The notes: generated from the sequence alone by a model not told the origin. Counted from the first letter of the stretch, positions 42,875 through 53,210 are shown. The stretch is 64,000 bases of DNA from Mycoplasmataceae bacterium (GCA_031260145.1 JAIRKL010000004.1:34531-98530); one strand, 5' to 3'. Numbers and translations: made by a program.

Positions 42875-43544
42875 ACGTTATCAAACAAGTAAACAATTAA
42901 TAGATGCTAACCAGCTTTATTCTGTTTCTGATGCTGTGAAATTAGCAAAAGAAACAGCTAATACTAAGTTTGTTAATTCAATAGATATTGCTATTAAACT
43001 TAACCTTGATACTAAAAAAGCTGAACAACAATTAAGAGGAAACCTAGCTCTTCCTTATTATTTTGGAAAAACAACAAGAGTATTAGTTCTTGATGATACA
43101 TTAACAAAAGAAAAAGCAAAAGAAGCTAAGATTGATTATTTTGGTGGAACTGACATGATTGCAAAAATTAAAGAAGGATGATTAGAATTTGATGTTATAA
43201 TTACAATTCCAAAATTTATGCCTCTTCTTGCTCCATTAGGTAAAATTTTAGGTCCAAAAGGTTTAATGCCAAACCCAAAACTTGGTACTGTTACTCCTAA
43301 TGTTTTAAAAACTGCTGAGGAATTTAAAGCTGGTAAATATAGCTATCGTACTGATTCTTATGGAAATGTTCATATGAAAATTGGCACTTCAAATGCTATT
43401 GATGAACAAATAATTGAAAATATTAATTTCTTTCTTGACTTTATAAAATCAAAAAGACCGGCTACTGTTAAAGGTGCTTATTTTGAAAAAATTGTTATTA
43501 AAGCAACAATGAGCCCTGCTATTAAAGTTGAATTACCTAAATAA
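42858..43544 (+). CDS. rplA: ribosomal protein L1
   Basis: L1 (228 residues) forms the L1 stalk and represses its own operon in other bacteria. [20 protein letters not shown] begins it. [20 protein letters not shown] and NVHMKIG are signature segments. One TGA is Trp (KEGWLEFD). It starts within rplK, so translation is coupled. Confidence 0.97.
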
Positions 43545-43587
43545 TTCTTTGCAAAATAAAAATATTATTTCAATATAATGTATAAGA

Positions 43588-43716
43588 ATGATTCTTTTAA
43601 CATTGATGTGTTTTGATGCAATGTTGCCTAAAGCTTTGCCATTAATACCTAACGCTGGCTTAATAACATTTTGTATGAATTTTGTGGGAGTTGAAAAAGA
43701 TAAAATCCCTAAATAA
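43588..43716 (+). CDS. possible 42-residue small protein
   Basis: ATG 43588 is eight bases after a TATAAT and opens a frame MILLTLMCFDAMLPKALPLI...VEKDKIPK. It is hydrophobic at the start. No homologue recognised. It may be a small membrane peptide or chance, since it ends just before tRNA-Arg. Confidence 0.3.
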   Translation: MILLTLMCFDAMLPKALPLIPNAGLITFCMNFVGVEKDKIPK

Positions 43717-43733
43717 TAATATAATAATTTTAT

Positions 43734-43810
43734 GCGCCTGTAGCTCAGTTGGATAGAGCACATGCCTTCTAAGCCTGTGGTCGTACGTTCGAATCGTATC
43801 AGGCGCGCCA
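43734..43810 (+). tRNA. tRNA-Arg (anticodon UCU)
   Basis: 77 bases with CCA encoded. The acceptor GCGCCTG/CAGGCGC pairs fully, and the anticodon loop is CTTCTAA, giving UCU for AGA/AGG. The anticodon stem CATGC/GCCTG has one U-C mismatch at the third pair. The T loop is TTCGAAT. Confidence 0.93.
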
Positions 43811-43820
43811 TTTAATTTTT

Positions 43821-44633
43821 ATGAAGAAAAAAATAATTAATATTTTAGGATGAATTTGATATATTTTTGCGATATTTTTTGTTGTTATTAGTTTTTTTCT
43901 TAATTTTGCAATTTGCAGTGGACGTGCTAAAAAATATTTAAGAGGTAAAAAGAACTATTTTTTTGAACAAAGATATTTATGAATTGATAGATTAATTTCT
44001 CATCTTTTTTTCATTTTTAGAATTAAGGTTGTAAGTAATAATTTACAATTTATTCCCAATACTCCTTGTTTAATAGTGTTTAATCATAAATCTAATTTAG
44101 ATGGCGTTGTAATGGTTAAACTTTTAATTCAAAATTTTAAAGAAAACAATAACAATTTCAAATTTAATATCATCATTAAAAAACAAATTTCAAAAGTTTC
44201 TTTCTTATATAATATTCTTTCATTAATTGATGCGCTTTACATTGATCGCGATGATTTAAGACAACAATTAAATTTATTCAAAAAACAAAATGAATTAATT
44301 AAAGAAAAGCATTCTATTGTTATCGCACCAGAAGGAACAAGAATTAATGAAGATGAATTCGGTGAGTTTAAATCAGGTGCTTTTAAAATCGCTTTTGATA
44401 ATATGATTTGTGTTCAACCAGTTGTAATTTGAGGCACCGCTGGAAAGTTTAATAAAAACAAAGTAAATAAGAAGAAGGGAAGATATGTTTATGTTGATTT
44501 TTTAAAACCCAAGAAACCTTTTGATTTCCACACCAATAATACCGAATATTTTTCTGAGGAAATTAGAAGACAAATGCAAAATGCTTATTTTGCAATTCAA
44601 AATAAAGTTAAAAATAAAAAAGAAGTTTTTTAA
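43821..44633 (+). CDS. plsC: 1-acyl-sn-glycerol-3-phosphate acyltransferase
   Basis: PlsC acylates lysophosphatidic acid in phospholipid synthesis. The 270-residue protein has an N-terminal membrane segment (IFAIFFVVISFFLNFAI). Motif I is FNHKSNLDG (NHX4D) and motif III is APEGTRINE. TGA Trp codons occur near the start and in VVIWGTAG. It begins 10 bases after tRNA-Arg. Confidence 0.88.
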
Positions 44634-44667
44634 TTTTTTATTATTTTTTATTAGATAAAAATATTGA

Positions 44668-44943
44668 TTAAAAAAAACTACTTCCAAACCATCCAAGTAG
44701 TAGTCCAATGCCGAAAAGAACTATAAAAATTGTAACAATAATAGCGGTTCCTTTTCCAGGATGAATATCAAAAAAACCATTAGGCTCATCATCAACCTTA
44801 ACATTATTGATGTCAAGAATTATTTTTTCTCCCTTAATACTTTTAACTCTTCCTTCTTTTCCTTTTTTTAGAATTTTAATTTGTTCAGCACTTTGAACAT
44901 CTTCAACAATCTTTTTTGTACTATTTATTTTTTTTGTCGCCAT
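44668..44943 (-). CDS. small C-terminally anchored membrane protein, hypothetical
   Basis: A 91-residue protein. It has a Lys-rich N-terminal half with a short beta-like stretch (GRVKSIKGEKIILDINNV), then one C-terminal hydrophobic segment (AIIVTIFIVLFGIGLLLGWF). SecE has a similar outline but its conserved Trp-Pro region is missing. ATG 44943 is preceded by TAGG and by a TATAAT ten bases upstream. Convergent with plsC. Confidence 0.55.
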   Translation of the reverse strand: MATKKINSTKKIVEDVQSAEQIKILKKGKEGRVKSIKGEKIILDINNVKVDDEPNGFFDIHPGKGTAIIVTIFIVLFGIGLLLGWFGSSFF

Positions 44944-45045
44944 CCTACAAATTATTATATAGTTAATGTTTAATATTTTTTTCTTTCTTAAATATTTTTA
45001 AAAAAACAGCAGTTCTTCCTTTTTTCCCTATATAATTCTTTATAT

Positions 45046-45119
45046 AGGGGTATAGTTTAAAGGTAGAACAATAGTCTTCAAAACTGTTTGTGTGGGTTCA
45101 ATTCCTGCTACCCCTGCCA
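45046..45119 (+). tRNA. tRNA-Trp (anticodon UCA), reads UGA
   Basis: 74 bases with encoded CCA. Acceptor AGGGGTA/TACCCCT, anticodon loop CTTCAAA giving UCA. This tRNA decodes UGA as Trp and explains the many in-frame TGA codons. TATAAT lies ten bases upstream (45031-45036). Confidence 0.95.
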
Positions 45120-45305
45120 TTTTAAATATCTTCAACATTTTTTTAACACTTTTTTTACTTAATTCTTAATACTTTTTTTATTTTGTTTTGAGCTGTTCTT
45201 TTCTTGCATTTTTAACTATTTTTTTGTTCTTTTAATTGTAAATTAAAAGCATTTTATTAATTATTTCCTAAACAATTTAGTGAAAATCAAAATTGAAAAA
45301 ATTTA

Positions 45306-45311
45306 TATAAT
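45306..45311 (+). promoter_or_regulatory. -10 box of the superoxide reductase gene (leaderless)
   Basis: TATAAT is seven bases before ATG 45319, which decides that start over one at 45280. Confidence 0.55.
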
Positions 45312-45318
45312 AAGGCTT

Positions 45319-45723
45319 ATGAAGAATGCAAAAATTTACAAATGTAACCATTGTGGAAAGACAATAATGCAAATGAATGAAGGAAAAGGAAGGTTAGCTT
45401 GCTGTCAAAATTTTATGGAATTATTAATTCCAAATTCAAAGGAAGAAGTCACAAAAGAAAAACACATTCCTCATATTATTTCTAAAGATAATTCCACTAT
45501 TGAAGTTCAAACTGGAAAGTCTCGTCATGTTATGTCAAAAGACCATTACATTAATTGAATTGCTATTTTTGGTGATGATGAATGAGTAATAAAATGATTA
45601 GAACCTGAAGTTGATATTCCTTATGTTGTTTTTAATACAGAAAAGCAAAATGAAATATATAGTTATTGTAATCTTCATGGTTTATGAAAAACAAATATCA
45701 AAGTGGAAAAAGAAATAGAGTAA
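45319..45723 (+). CDS. desulfoferrodoxin (superoxide reductase, two-iron type)
   Basis: Superoxide reductase reduces superoxide to peroxide without making oxygen and is typical of anaerobes. The 134-residue protein has the desulforedoxin-type centre I: Cys9, Cys12, Cys28 and Cys29 (KCNHC then ACCQNF). Centre II is also complete: EKHIPHI with Glu47 and His49, then His70, His76, and Cys117/His120 in YCNLHGLW. Every iron ligand is present, so it should be functional. Three TGA codons are Trp. It has its own promoter and is not in an operon. Electron donor not seen. Confidence 0.92.
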
Positions 45724-45762
45724 TGAATAAAACAAATATTGATAAAAATCAATAGTTGAAAA

Positions 45763-47169
45763 CTAAAATTTTAATGTTCCAGGGGTTCTTGGGAATGGAA
45801 TTGTATCTCTAATATTCAATTCTAAAAGAACCATCAACATTCTTTCAAATCCTAGTCCAAAACCAGAAGAAGAATAGTAGCCATATTTTCTTAAATCAAC
45901 ATATCATTTTATAGAAGATAAATCAATTCCTCTCTTAGCTGCTTCATCTTCTATTTTCTTTTTCTCATCTTCTCTTTGAGAACCGCCAATTACTTCTCCA
46001 ACACCAGGAATTAATAAGTCATTTGCGGCAACTGTAATCCCACTAAAACCTTCAAGTTTATCATTGCCATCATATCATTTTTCTTTAGGGTTTTGTTTCA
46101 TGTAAAATGCTTTCATTTCCAAAGGAAGGTTTTGTAAAAAAATAGGACAATTGAAAACTTTTTCACATAGATATCTTTCTTCTGGTGTTCCAATATCGGT
46201 TCCAAATTTAAATTCAGTAACTCCATCATCAAATTTAACACCTTTTTTTACAGCTTCATTTAATATTTTAATAGCTTCTATATAGTCAACCCTTTTGTAC
46301 TCTGCTGTTAATAAAGTATCAATTCTTTCTTTTAAGAATGGTTTTTCTTTAAAGAAAAATTCAAGTTCATCTTTACAATGTTCTGTAACATATTTTGTTA
46401 TGTATTTAATAAAGTCTTCTATAAGAATTTGCAATTGTAGAAGATCGCAAAAAGCAACTTCAGGTTCAATCATTCAAAATTCATTAGCATGTCTAAAAGT
46501 ATGTGAATGTTCACTACGAAAAGTTGGTCCAAATGTGTAAATTTTCTTAAATGCCTGTGCAAAAGCCTCGCCGTGTAATTGTCCACTAACAGTTAAAAAA
46601 GCTTTTTTGTCAAAAAGTGGACTTTCACTACTTTCTTGAATTGTAAAAATATCCCCTGCTCCTTCAGCATCACTACTTGTAAGAATAGGAGTAGCTGTTC
46701 AAATAAAATCATTTTCATTAAAATATTGATGAATCGCAAAGGCTAATTTTGAACGAATTTTAAAAATAGCATTAAATGTTTTACTACGTGGTCTTAAATG
46801 CGCAATGTCTCTTAAAAATTCAAGACTATGTTCCTTTTTTTGTAAAGGATAATCTTCATCAGAACTTTTTAATAAAGAAACTTTACTTGAAATTAATTCA
46901 AAACCAGATTCTGATTTATCAGTTTGCTTTAAAATTCCACTAGCCATTATTGAACTTCCAGTTTTTGCAAATTTAATAATTTGGTCATAATCTTCAGTTT
47001 CCTCAATTTTTGCAACAATTTGTAAGTTTTTTAAACTACTACCATCATTGAGTTCAATAAATGAAATTTTTCCGCCATGTCTAGTAGACTTAACTCATCC
47101 ATGAACATTTACTTTTGAACCATCTGGTATTTGCTTCTTTATTATGTCAATAATTTCAGTTACTATCAT
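45763..47169 (-). CDS. asnS: asparaginyl-tRNA synthetase
   Basis: AsnRS charges tRNA-Asn; it is a class IIb synthetase. The 468-residue protein has an OB-fold N terminus ([21 protein letters not shown]), class II motif 2 ([22 protein letters not shown]) and motif 3 ([14 protein letters not shown]), ending [16 protein letters not shown]. That ending is typical for AsnRS rather than AspRS. TATAGT lies five bases before ATG 47169. Confidence 0.95.
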
Positions 47170-47232
47170 TTTACACTATAATTATAAAAAAATTTAAATT
47201 TTGTTTTTAACATATTTTAAAAACAAGAAAAA

Positions 47233-47622
47233 TTATTTTGTGAGAATTTTTAAAATTTCTTCAATGGCAATTTTTTTATTAAATTTATTTTCTTTTTCAT
47301 ATCTAGGAATAATGTGAAAATGAAAATGCATAACTACTTGTCCAGCAATTTGATTTTCATTGGAAAGATAATTAAAACCATCAGGATTTAATTTATTTTT
47401 TAATAAGTTAATTACCACTAGACTAGCTTGCATAACTGCATTTAAATATTCTTGTTTCATTGAGGAAAAATTATCAAAATGTTTCTTTGAAATTATTAGA
47501 ACATGACCATTTTCGATTGGGTTAATATCCAAGAATGCGAGAACCATTTCATCTTCATATATTATTTTTGATGGTATTGTCTTATTTGCTATTTTACAAA
47601 AAATACAATCGTTTTTTGTCAT
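47233..47622 (-). CDS. HIT family hydrolase
   Basis: A 129-residue histidine-triad protein with CIFCKIANKTIPSKIIYEDE at the start and the catalytic HFHFHIIPRY. HIT proteins hydrolyse nucleotide phosphoramidates such as AMP conjugates. Its ATG lies three bases after the rpmB stop, in the same direction. Confidence 0.93.
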   Translation of the reverse strand: MTKNDCIFCKIANKTIPSKIIYEDEMVLAFLDINPIENGHVLIISKKHFDNFSSMKQEYLNAVMQASLVVINLLKNKLNPDGFNYLSNENQIAGQVVMHFHFHIIPRYEKENKFNKKIAIEEILKILTK

Positions 47623-47625
47623 TTA

Positions 47626-47823
47626 CTATTTAACAATCTTATTTTGTTTTTTTAGTGTTTTCATTGTTCTTGCAGAAACACGAATGGATTTTGTTTGATT
47701 TCCTTCTTTAATCTTAACAGTTTGTAAATTTAATCCAAAACTTCTTTTACTGTGATTCATCGAAAAACTACGTGTATTTCCACTCATAGCTCTTTTTTTA
47801 GTGATTTGATCCATTCTGCTCAT
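47626..47823 (-). CDS. rpmB: ribosomal protein L28
   Basis: L28 (65 residues), MSRMDQITKKRAMSGNTRSF... with the NLQTVKIKEGNQTKSIRVSA core. The frame is open upstream to an ATG at 47847. ATG 47823 is chosen because a TATAAT lies exactly six bases before it and L28 normally begins just ahead of the basic core. Confidence 0.93.
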   Translation of the reverse strand: MSRMDQITKKRAMSGNTRSFSMNHSKRSFGLNLQTVKIKEGNQTKSIRVSARTMKTLKKQNKIVK

Positions 47824-47829
47824 ACATAT

Positions 47830-47835
47830 ATTATA
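47830..47835 (-). promoter_or_regulatory. rpmB -10 box (leaderless)
   Basis: TATAAT six bases before ATG 47823. Confidence 0.6.
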
Positions 47836-47929
47836 AATGAAACACATAACTACTTATTTTTAATAAATATGATTTTAATACATTAATTGCGACAACTCTT
47901 CATTTTACCAGATTTGGTATACTTTTTCC

Positions 47930-47935
47930 TATAAT
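47930..47935 (+). promoter_or_regulatory. -10 box of the 47943 gene (leaderless)
   Basis: TATAAT seven bases before ATG 47943. Confidence 0.5.
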
Positions 47936-47942
47936 ATGGTAA

Positions 47943-48452
47943 ATGGAAAGTAATAAACCAAGTTCAAGTGTTCATCCTGAAATAAAAAAGACATTAATGC
48001 GTAAGCACATCGCTGCCTCCACAACTTGTGTTATGTCATTAGTAATTGCAGCTATTCTTATATTTATTCGTTGAAGATTTTTTAGAACCAATGATGGTGA
48101 CAATCAAATGTGACGCGATATACTAATGGCTACCCAAGTAATTATTACCATTATCCTTTTCTCTTCATCACTTTATTTACTTTTTAACAAACGTGGGTAT
48201 GAAGCTGAAGTAGCTTCTTCAAGTAAAATTTTACTTCCGACAATTTTTGTATTTCTAGATTTATTTTCATCGTTTATTTTCTCTGTTGTGCTTACCTTCT
48301 TAGATATTACTAATGGAAATGATCCCACTCGTTTGGTATTAATGTATACTATTATTTCTTTTGGCATTTCTGCTAGTTTATTGATGGCTTCTGAGTTCAT
48401 CTTATTTCATTCAGGAAATTCAAGATACAGTAAGGTTTATTCAGACGATTAA
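47943..48452 (+). CDS. four-TM membrane protein, hypothetical
   Basis: A 169-residue frame starting MESNKPSSSVHPEIKKTLMRKH, with TGA as Trp in the first loop. Four hydrophobic segments (VMSLVIAAILIFI, QVIITIILFSSSLYLLF, ILLPTIFVFLDLFSSFIFSVVL, LMYTIISFGISASLLMASEFIL). Family not recognised. It has a leaderless promoter and lies 12 bases ahead of thyA, suggesting co-transcription. Confidence 0.6.
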
Positions 48453-48464
48453 TATCTTTAATAA

Positions 48465-49379
48465 ATGAAACAATATCTTGAACTACTTTCTTATGTTTTG
48501 AAGAATGGTAAAAGAAAACATAATCGAACCGGTATAGATACTATTTCAACATTTGGATATCAAAATAGATATGATATTTCAGAATATTTTCCTTTATTAA
48601 CAACTAAGAAAGTTGGCTTTAAAACTGTCTTACGAGAACTTTTATGATTTATAAAAGGTGATACAAATATTCAATGATTAGTTAAGAATAAATGCAATAT
48701 ATGAAATGAATGACCCTTCAAAGCTTACATGGCTTCATTAGGTGAGGATGTATCTACTCCTGAAAAGCTTTCTGTTCTTAAAGAGAAATACATGAAAGAT
48801 TTTGTCGATAAAATTATTAATAATGATGAATTTGCAAAAAAATGAGGAGAATTAGGCCCCGTTTATGGAAAACAATGACGAGACTTTTGTGGTGTTGATC
48901 AACTTCAAAAGGTTATTGATACCATTAAAACATCACCAGATAGTAGAAGAATAATAGTTTCCGCTTGAAATCCAATTGAAGTTGAGGAAATGGCAAAAAG
49001 AGGATTACCACCATGTCATTCACTTTTTCAATTCTATGTTGATACGGAAGAAAAAACTCTTTCATGTCAACTTTATCAAAGAAGCGCTGATTCTTTCTTA
49101 GGTGTCCCTTTCAATATTGCAAGTTATGCAACTTTAACATACATCATTGCTTCTTTAACTGGGTTAAAACCAAAAGAGTTCATTCACACTTTTGGCGATC
49201 TTCATGTTTATGTTAATCACCTTGATCAAGTTAATCTTCAATTATCTCGAACTCCTTCAAAATTACCTAAACTCATCATTAAAAGAATTCCACAAAATAT
49301 AAGTGATTTTCAGGTTGAAGATTTTGAATTAATTGGTTATGAACCGCAAGATGCTATTAAAGGCGAAGTTGCAATCTAA
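48465..49379 (+). CDS. thyA: thymidylate synthase
   Basis: ThyA makes dTMP from dUMP using methylene-tetrahydrofolate. The 304-residue protein has a conserved [13 protein letters not shown] start, [26 protein letters not shown], and the catalytic Cys in [12 protein letters not shown]. The binding segment [14 protein letters not shown] and the ending KGEVAI are also present. Five TGA codons are Trp. nrdD follows after 90 bases. Confidence 0.96.
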
Positions 49380-49469
49380 TTATTATTTATAATAATTAAT
49401 TTGTTAAAAATTGTTTTTAAATTAAATTTTATATTTAAAAATATAATAAAACCATTAACATTATTTTCT

Positions 49470-51632
49470 ATGATAAAAAAAGTTTTTAGACCAGCTGTAT
49501 ACAATGATTATGATCCTATTTTTATCAAGAAAGCTCTTGTTAAATCTAATGAGATTTATAAAGGTGGTTTAACTGTTAAACAAATAGATGATGTTTATGA
49601 CACTATTTTAGCAACCCTTAATAATTGGCCAGAAGATGAAGCAAGTGTCGAAAAGATTAATGATTTAGTAATTGCAGCTTTAAGGGAAAAGAAATTTATT
49701 AAGCTAAGTGATATGTATGCTATGCATAAAAGCAAAATGCAAAATATTTCATCAACTTCTATTAAACTTTCAGAAAAATTGGGGGAAGTTAGTAAAGAAA
49801 CAGATCGTTCCAATGCAAACGTTGGTAATAATTTTAGTGGTAAACTATTACAATTAGCTTCCGAAGCAAGCAAATGATACAATTTACATAATGTAATTCC
49901 TCAAGAACAAGCAAAAGAACACCAAAAAAGAATATATATTCATGATCTTGACTCTTACAATCTAACATACAATTGTAGTCAAATCCCCCTAGCTAAAATG
50001 CTTAAAAATGGTTTTAATACAGGAGAGGGTTTTATGAGAAGTCCCAAAAGAATTACATCTGCAGCTGAACTTACATCAATTCTTATTCAAACTTGTCAAA
50101 ATGAACAATTTGGTGGAATAAGTGTTGATAATTTTGACAATGCATTAGCTAAATATTTTATCATGTCGTTAAAAGAAAATGAAAAAGAACTTAAAGAATT
50201 TAAGGTGCCACTTAAATCTTTGAAAAAAGCTGCATGAGAAAAAACAATTCTTGATGCGAGAAGAGCGATGAAAGGTGTTGTTTATAATCTTAACTCTATG
50301 CATTCACGTGCTGGTGCACAAATTCCATTCTCTTCTTTGAATATTGGTGTCCCTTTTTCTAAAGAAGCGGCAATAATTTGCCAATTATTTCTAGAAGAAT
50401 TTGAAAAAGGACTTGGTTTTGGAGAAACTCCAATTTTCCCTAATGTTATTTTTAGATTAATTGATGGAATAAATAAAAAACCTCAGGATCCATATTATGA
50501 TCTTTTCAAATTAGCTTGTCGTGTTTCTTCTACTCGTATGAACCCAACTTTTTTAAATTGCAATGCTGGTGGACTTTCGCGTTTCACTAAACGTATTTTA
50601 AAAGATGCAAAATTAGATAAGGATGGGAAATTATTAAATGAACCTAAATCTAAAGAAATTGATTATGCAAAATGTATAAAATACATGGAACAAGGAACTG
50701 ATTTACTCCCAGTTAGAATGGGATGTCGTACAAGTGTTTTAGCTAATATTAATGGTTTTGAAACGGGAAGTGGAAGAGGAAATATTGCTCCTTGCACAAT
50801 TAATTTACCACGTTTATCCATTTTTGTTTTTGAAGAAAAAAATAAAGAAAAAAGAGTTCAAAAGTTCTTTGAAGAATTTGATAAATCAATAAATTTAGCA
50901 AAAGATAATTTGGTTCACAGATTCAATGTTCTTTCTAATCTAAAAGTAAAAGATATTCCTTTTAACATTGGACAAGCAGAATTATTAGGAAGTGAAGAAA
51001 TAATGTATGATAAATTTAGTAGTATTAAATCAGTTTTAAAGCAAGGCTCCTTTGCTATTGGATATGTAGGAATGGCTGAATGTTTGAAAGGTTTATTAGG
51101 AAAACATCATGGTGAAGATGAAGAAAGCGAAGAAATGGCTATTCAAATTTTACAGCATTTAACAAAAAGATGTGAAGAATTTAAACAGCAATATCAATTA
51201 AACTTTTCAGTTTATGCAACACCTGCTGAGTCTGTTGCTTCCCGTGTTTTTTATACTGATATCGCTGAGTTTGGAGAAGAAAAATTTACCAAAATATTTG
51301 GAAAAGAGAATGCTGAAAAAGGATTTTATACCAACTCTTCCCATATTCCTGTTGATTTTAAAATCTCTTATGTTGATAAAATTAAAAAAGAAGCTCCTTT
51401 ACACAGATTAAGTCCAGCTGGTGCTATATTTTATTTAGAATTTGATTCTACTCCTTCTGTTGAAACAACAATGAAAATAGTTTCATATATTGCTACAACC
51501 GATATTGAATACTATGGTTTAAATTATTCCATAGTTTATTGTCCTCATTGTTTACAAAGAATGGCACTTGGAGAATTAACTAAGGAAGAATATAACAAAA
51601 TGCATAAAAAACATGCTTGTTCAAAATGCTAG
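49470..51632 (+). CDS. nrdD: anaerobic ribonucleoside-triphosphate reductase, lacking the C-terminal glycyl-radical segment
   Basis: Class III ribonucleotide reductase makes dNTPs without oxygen. The 720-residue protein is clearly NrdD: PVRMGCRTSVLANINGFETG, the segment GNIAPCTINLPRLS, FSVYATPAES, and GFYTNSSHIPV. The zinc cysteines CPHC (691, 694) and CSKC (717, 720) are present. The protein ends at Cys720 with TAG. The RxxGY loop that carries the essential glycyl radical should follow and is absent in all three frames downstream. ATG 49470 (MIKKVFRPAVYND) was chosen over an upstream TTG. Two TGA codons are Trp. Confidence 0.9.
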
Positions 51633-51648
51633 AATGAAATATTTCATT
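51633..51648. repeat. perfect 16-bp palindrome after nrdD
   Basis: AATGAAATATTTCATT begins directly after the nrdD stop and lies ~75 bases before rpmF. It may be an operator or a weak hairpin; no T run follows. Confidence 0.45.
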
Positions 51649-51721
51649 TAAGCTATGCGATTAAAAGATAAATATTGAATAGAATATTAAATATTAATTA
51701 ATATAATATTAATATCAGCAT

Positions 51722-51910
51722 ATGATAGTTCAACAAAGACGTGTAAGTAAAAGTAGAAAAGGAATGAGACGCTCTCATCATGCTTTATCTGTTCCAACTA
51801 CTGTTGCTTGTTCAAAGTGTGGAAAACAAATTAAACCTCACACAGTGTGTTCATATTGTGGATATTATAAAAATAAGAAGATTATTAATGTTGGTAAAAA
51901 AGATGCCTAA
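51722..51910 (+). CDS. rpmF: ribosomal protein L32
   Basis: L32 (62 residues): VQQRRVSKSRKGMRRSHHAL and the zinc-ribbon cysteines CSKCG...CSYCGYY. TATAAT lies 14 bases upstream. The stop overlaps the next start (TAATG). Confidence 0.95.
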   Translation: MIVQQRRVSKSRKGMRRSHHALSVPTTVACSKCGKQIKPHTVCSYCGYYKNKKIINVGKKDA

Positions 51911-52110
51911 TGAGCAAAATCGAGAAAAAAATTGGTGAGATTAAATCCATCGATTTTTCAGATATTCCTAATCCTAATGATTATGTAAATACTAGAGTTA
52001 AGGAAAAAGGTTATAAAGAAGTAATCATTATTATTTCAATAATAATTTTTGCATGTGCATTCTCAGTTGGTGCTTATTACCTAGTAGATTTTTTAATACA
52101 CAAAAGCTAA
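51910..52110 (+). CDS. small C-terminally anchored membrane protein, SecE-like outline
   Basis: A 66-residue protein. It has an amphipathic N-terminal half, then KEVIIIISIIIFACAFSVGAY as one membrane segment and VDFLIHKS at the end. The outline (helix, single TM, Asp-Phe-Leu end) resembles SecE, but the usual Trp-Pro hinge is not visible. Translationally coupled to rpmF. SecE is possible but unproven. Confidence 0.5.
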   Translation: MSKIEKKIGEIKSIDFSDIPNPNDYVNTRVKEKGYKEVIIIISIIIFACAFSVGAYYLVDFLIHKS

Positions 52111-52111
52111 A

Positions 52112-53209
52112 ATGAATATTTTAATATTAAAAAGCAAAACACAAGTTGCAATTTTACCAAATGATATTGCAAGAATAAAACATTCTATTTTTATTGAAAA
52201 AGGTGTTGGAAAACCATTAAATATAAATGATGGAGAATATATTAAGAATGGTGCGAAAATATTCATTAACATTAAAAATATTTCTAAATTTGATGCTATT
52301 ATTTGTTTTGGAGATTTTTCTAAGAAAGTTTTAAAATTATGCAAACAACCTCAAACTATTTTAATAGTAAATGAAAATCTAGTTTCCAACCCATTTATAC
52401 TACTTAAGTTAATTAAGAAAGGTATTACAACTCTGTGTATGAATTATATTTGTGAAAAAGATGTGTATAAGTATGAATATTCGCTTTCTAAATTAAGAGC
52501 AAAATTTGCTTTATCAATTGGTAGTTTTGCACAAAACATAGAAAAGAAAAAAAATAATACATTAAATTTAAATTGTGAATATGACAAAAATTTATATTTT
52601 TCAATCCTTAATTATTCCTATTCTACCTTTTTCATAATTTCACAGATTTTAAAATCTGGAGGAAAATGTTGTTTGTTAGAAAGTAATAAGAATCTAATTA
52701 GTTTAATTACACAAAATGAACAAATAAAACCTTTCTTGTCTAATCTAAATATTGTTGAATCCTCTTTTGATTCAATTTTTGAAATTTGTAAAAAAAGTAA
52801 TATACTAATAAGCACGACTTCCTTACCAAGTGCTTCTGCACATTTACGAATCACTACTGATATGATTCAATCTTTGTTACCCAATAGTGCTTATATTGAT
52901 TTAAGTGCTAATCAAGGATTTAGTAGTGAAATAAGCACAAAATATAACTCATTTAAAAAACCATTTACCTTAAACTATAATAAACCTTGTTTCACAATAA
53001 AAGAAGTTTGCGAATATTTTCCTGAGGAATATTCTTCTATTAATTCTTTTTTTCTTTCTTCTTTATTGAATACTTTCGTTGATGATAAAGATGTATTAAT
53101 GCAAATAAAATTTAATGAAACAATTAATTCGGGAATTGTTACATTTAATGGTAAAATAATAAATAAGCAAATAGCTGAAAATTTACATGTTAAAAAAGGA
53201 GAGATATAA
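52112..53209 (+). CDS. alanine dehydrogenase-like protein with degenerate NAD site
   Basis: The 365-residue protein follows the outline of alanine dehydrogenase/transhydrogenase alpha. It has QVAILPNDIARI, IFIEKGVGKPLNINDGEYIK, and near the C terminus PSASAHLRITTDMIQSLLP followed by SAYIDLSANQGFSSE, which match Ald segments. Where Ald has its Rossmann GxGxxG loop this protein has KSGGKCCLLESNKNLI, and a catalytic His is not evident. It may be a non-catalytic relative or a gene in decay, although the frame is intact. Convergent with mnmG, one base between stops. Confidence 0.55.
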   Translation: MNILILKSKTQVAILPNDIARIKHSIFIEKGVGKPLNINDGEYIKNGAKIFINIKNISKFDAIICFGDFSKKVLKLCKQPQTILIVNENLVSNPFILLKLIKKGITTLCMNYICEKDVYKYEYSLSKLRAKFALSIGSFAQNIEKKKNNTLNLNCEYDKNLYFSILNYSYSTFFIISQILKSGGKCCLLESNKNLISLITQNEQIKPFLSNLNIVESSFDSIFEICKKSNILISTTSLPSASAHLRITTDMIQSLLPNSAYIDLSANQGFSSEISTKYNSFKKPFTLNYNKPCFTIKEVCEYFPEEYSSINSFFLSSLLNTFVDDKDVLMQIKFNETINSGIVTFNGKIINKQIAENLHVKKGEI

Positions 53210-53210
53210 T

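Noticed and set aside
43533..43811. Minus-strand ORF covering tRNA-Arg
   Set aside because: It translates the tRNA complement and has no start signal.
44668..44943. SecE assignment
   Set aside because: Single C-terminal TM fits, but the conserved Trp-Pro segment and neighbours (nusG) are absent.
51633..51648. NrdR box
   Set aside because: The palindrome after nrdD does not match the NrdR consensus, occurs once, and is downstream of the reductase gene.
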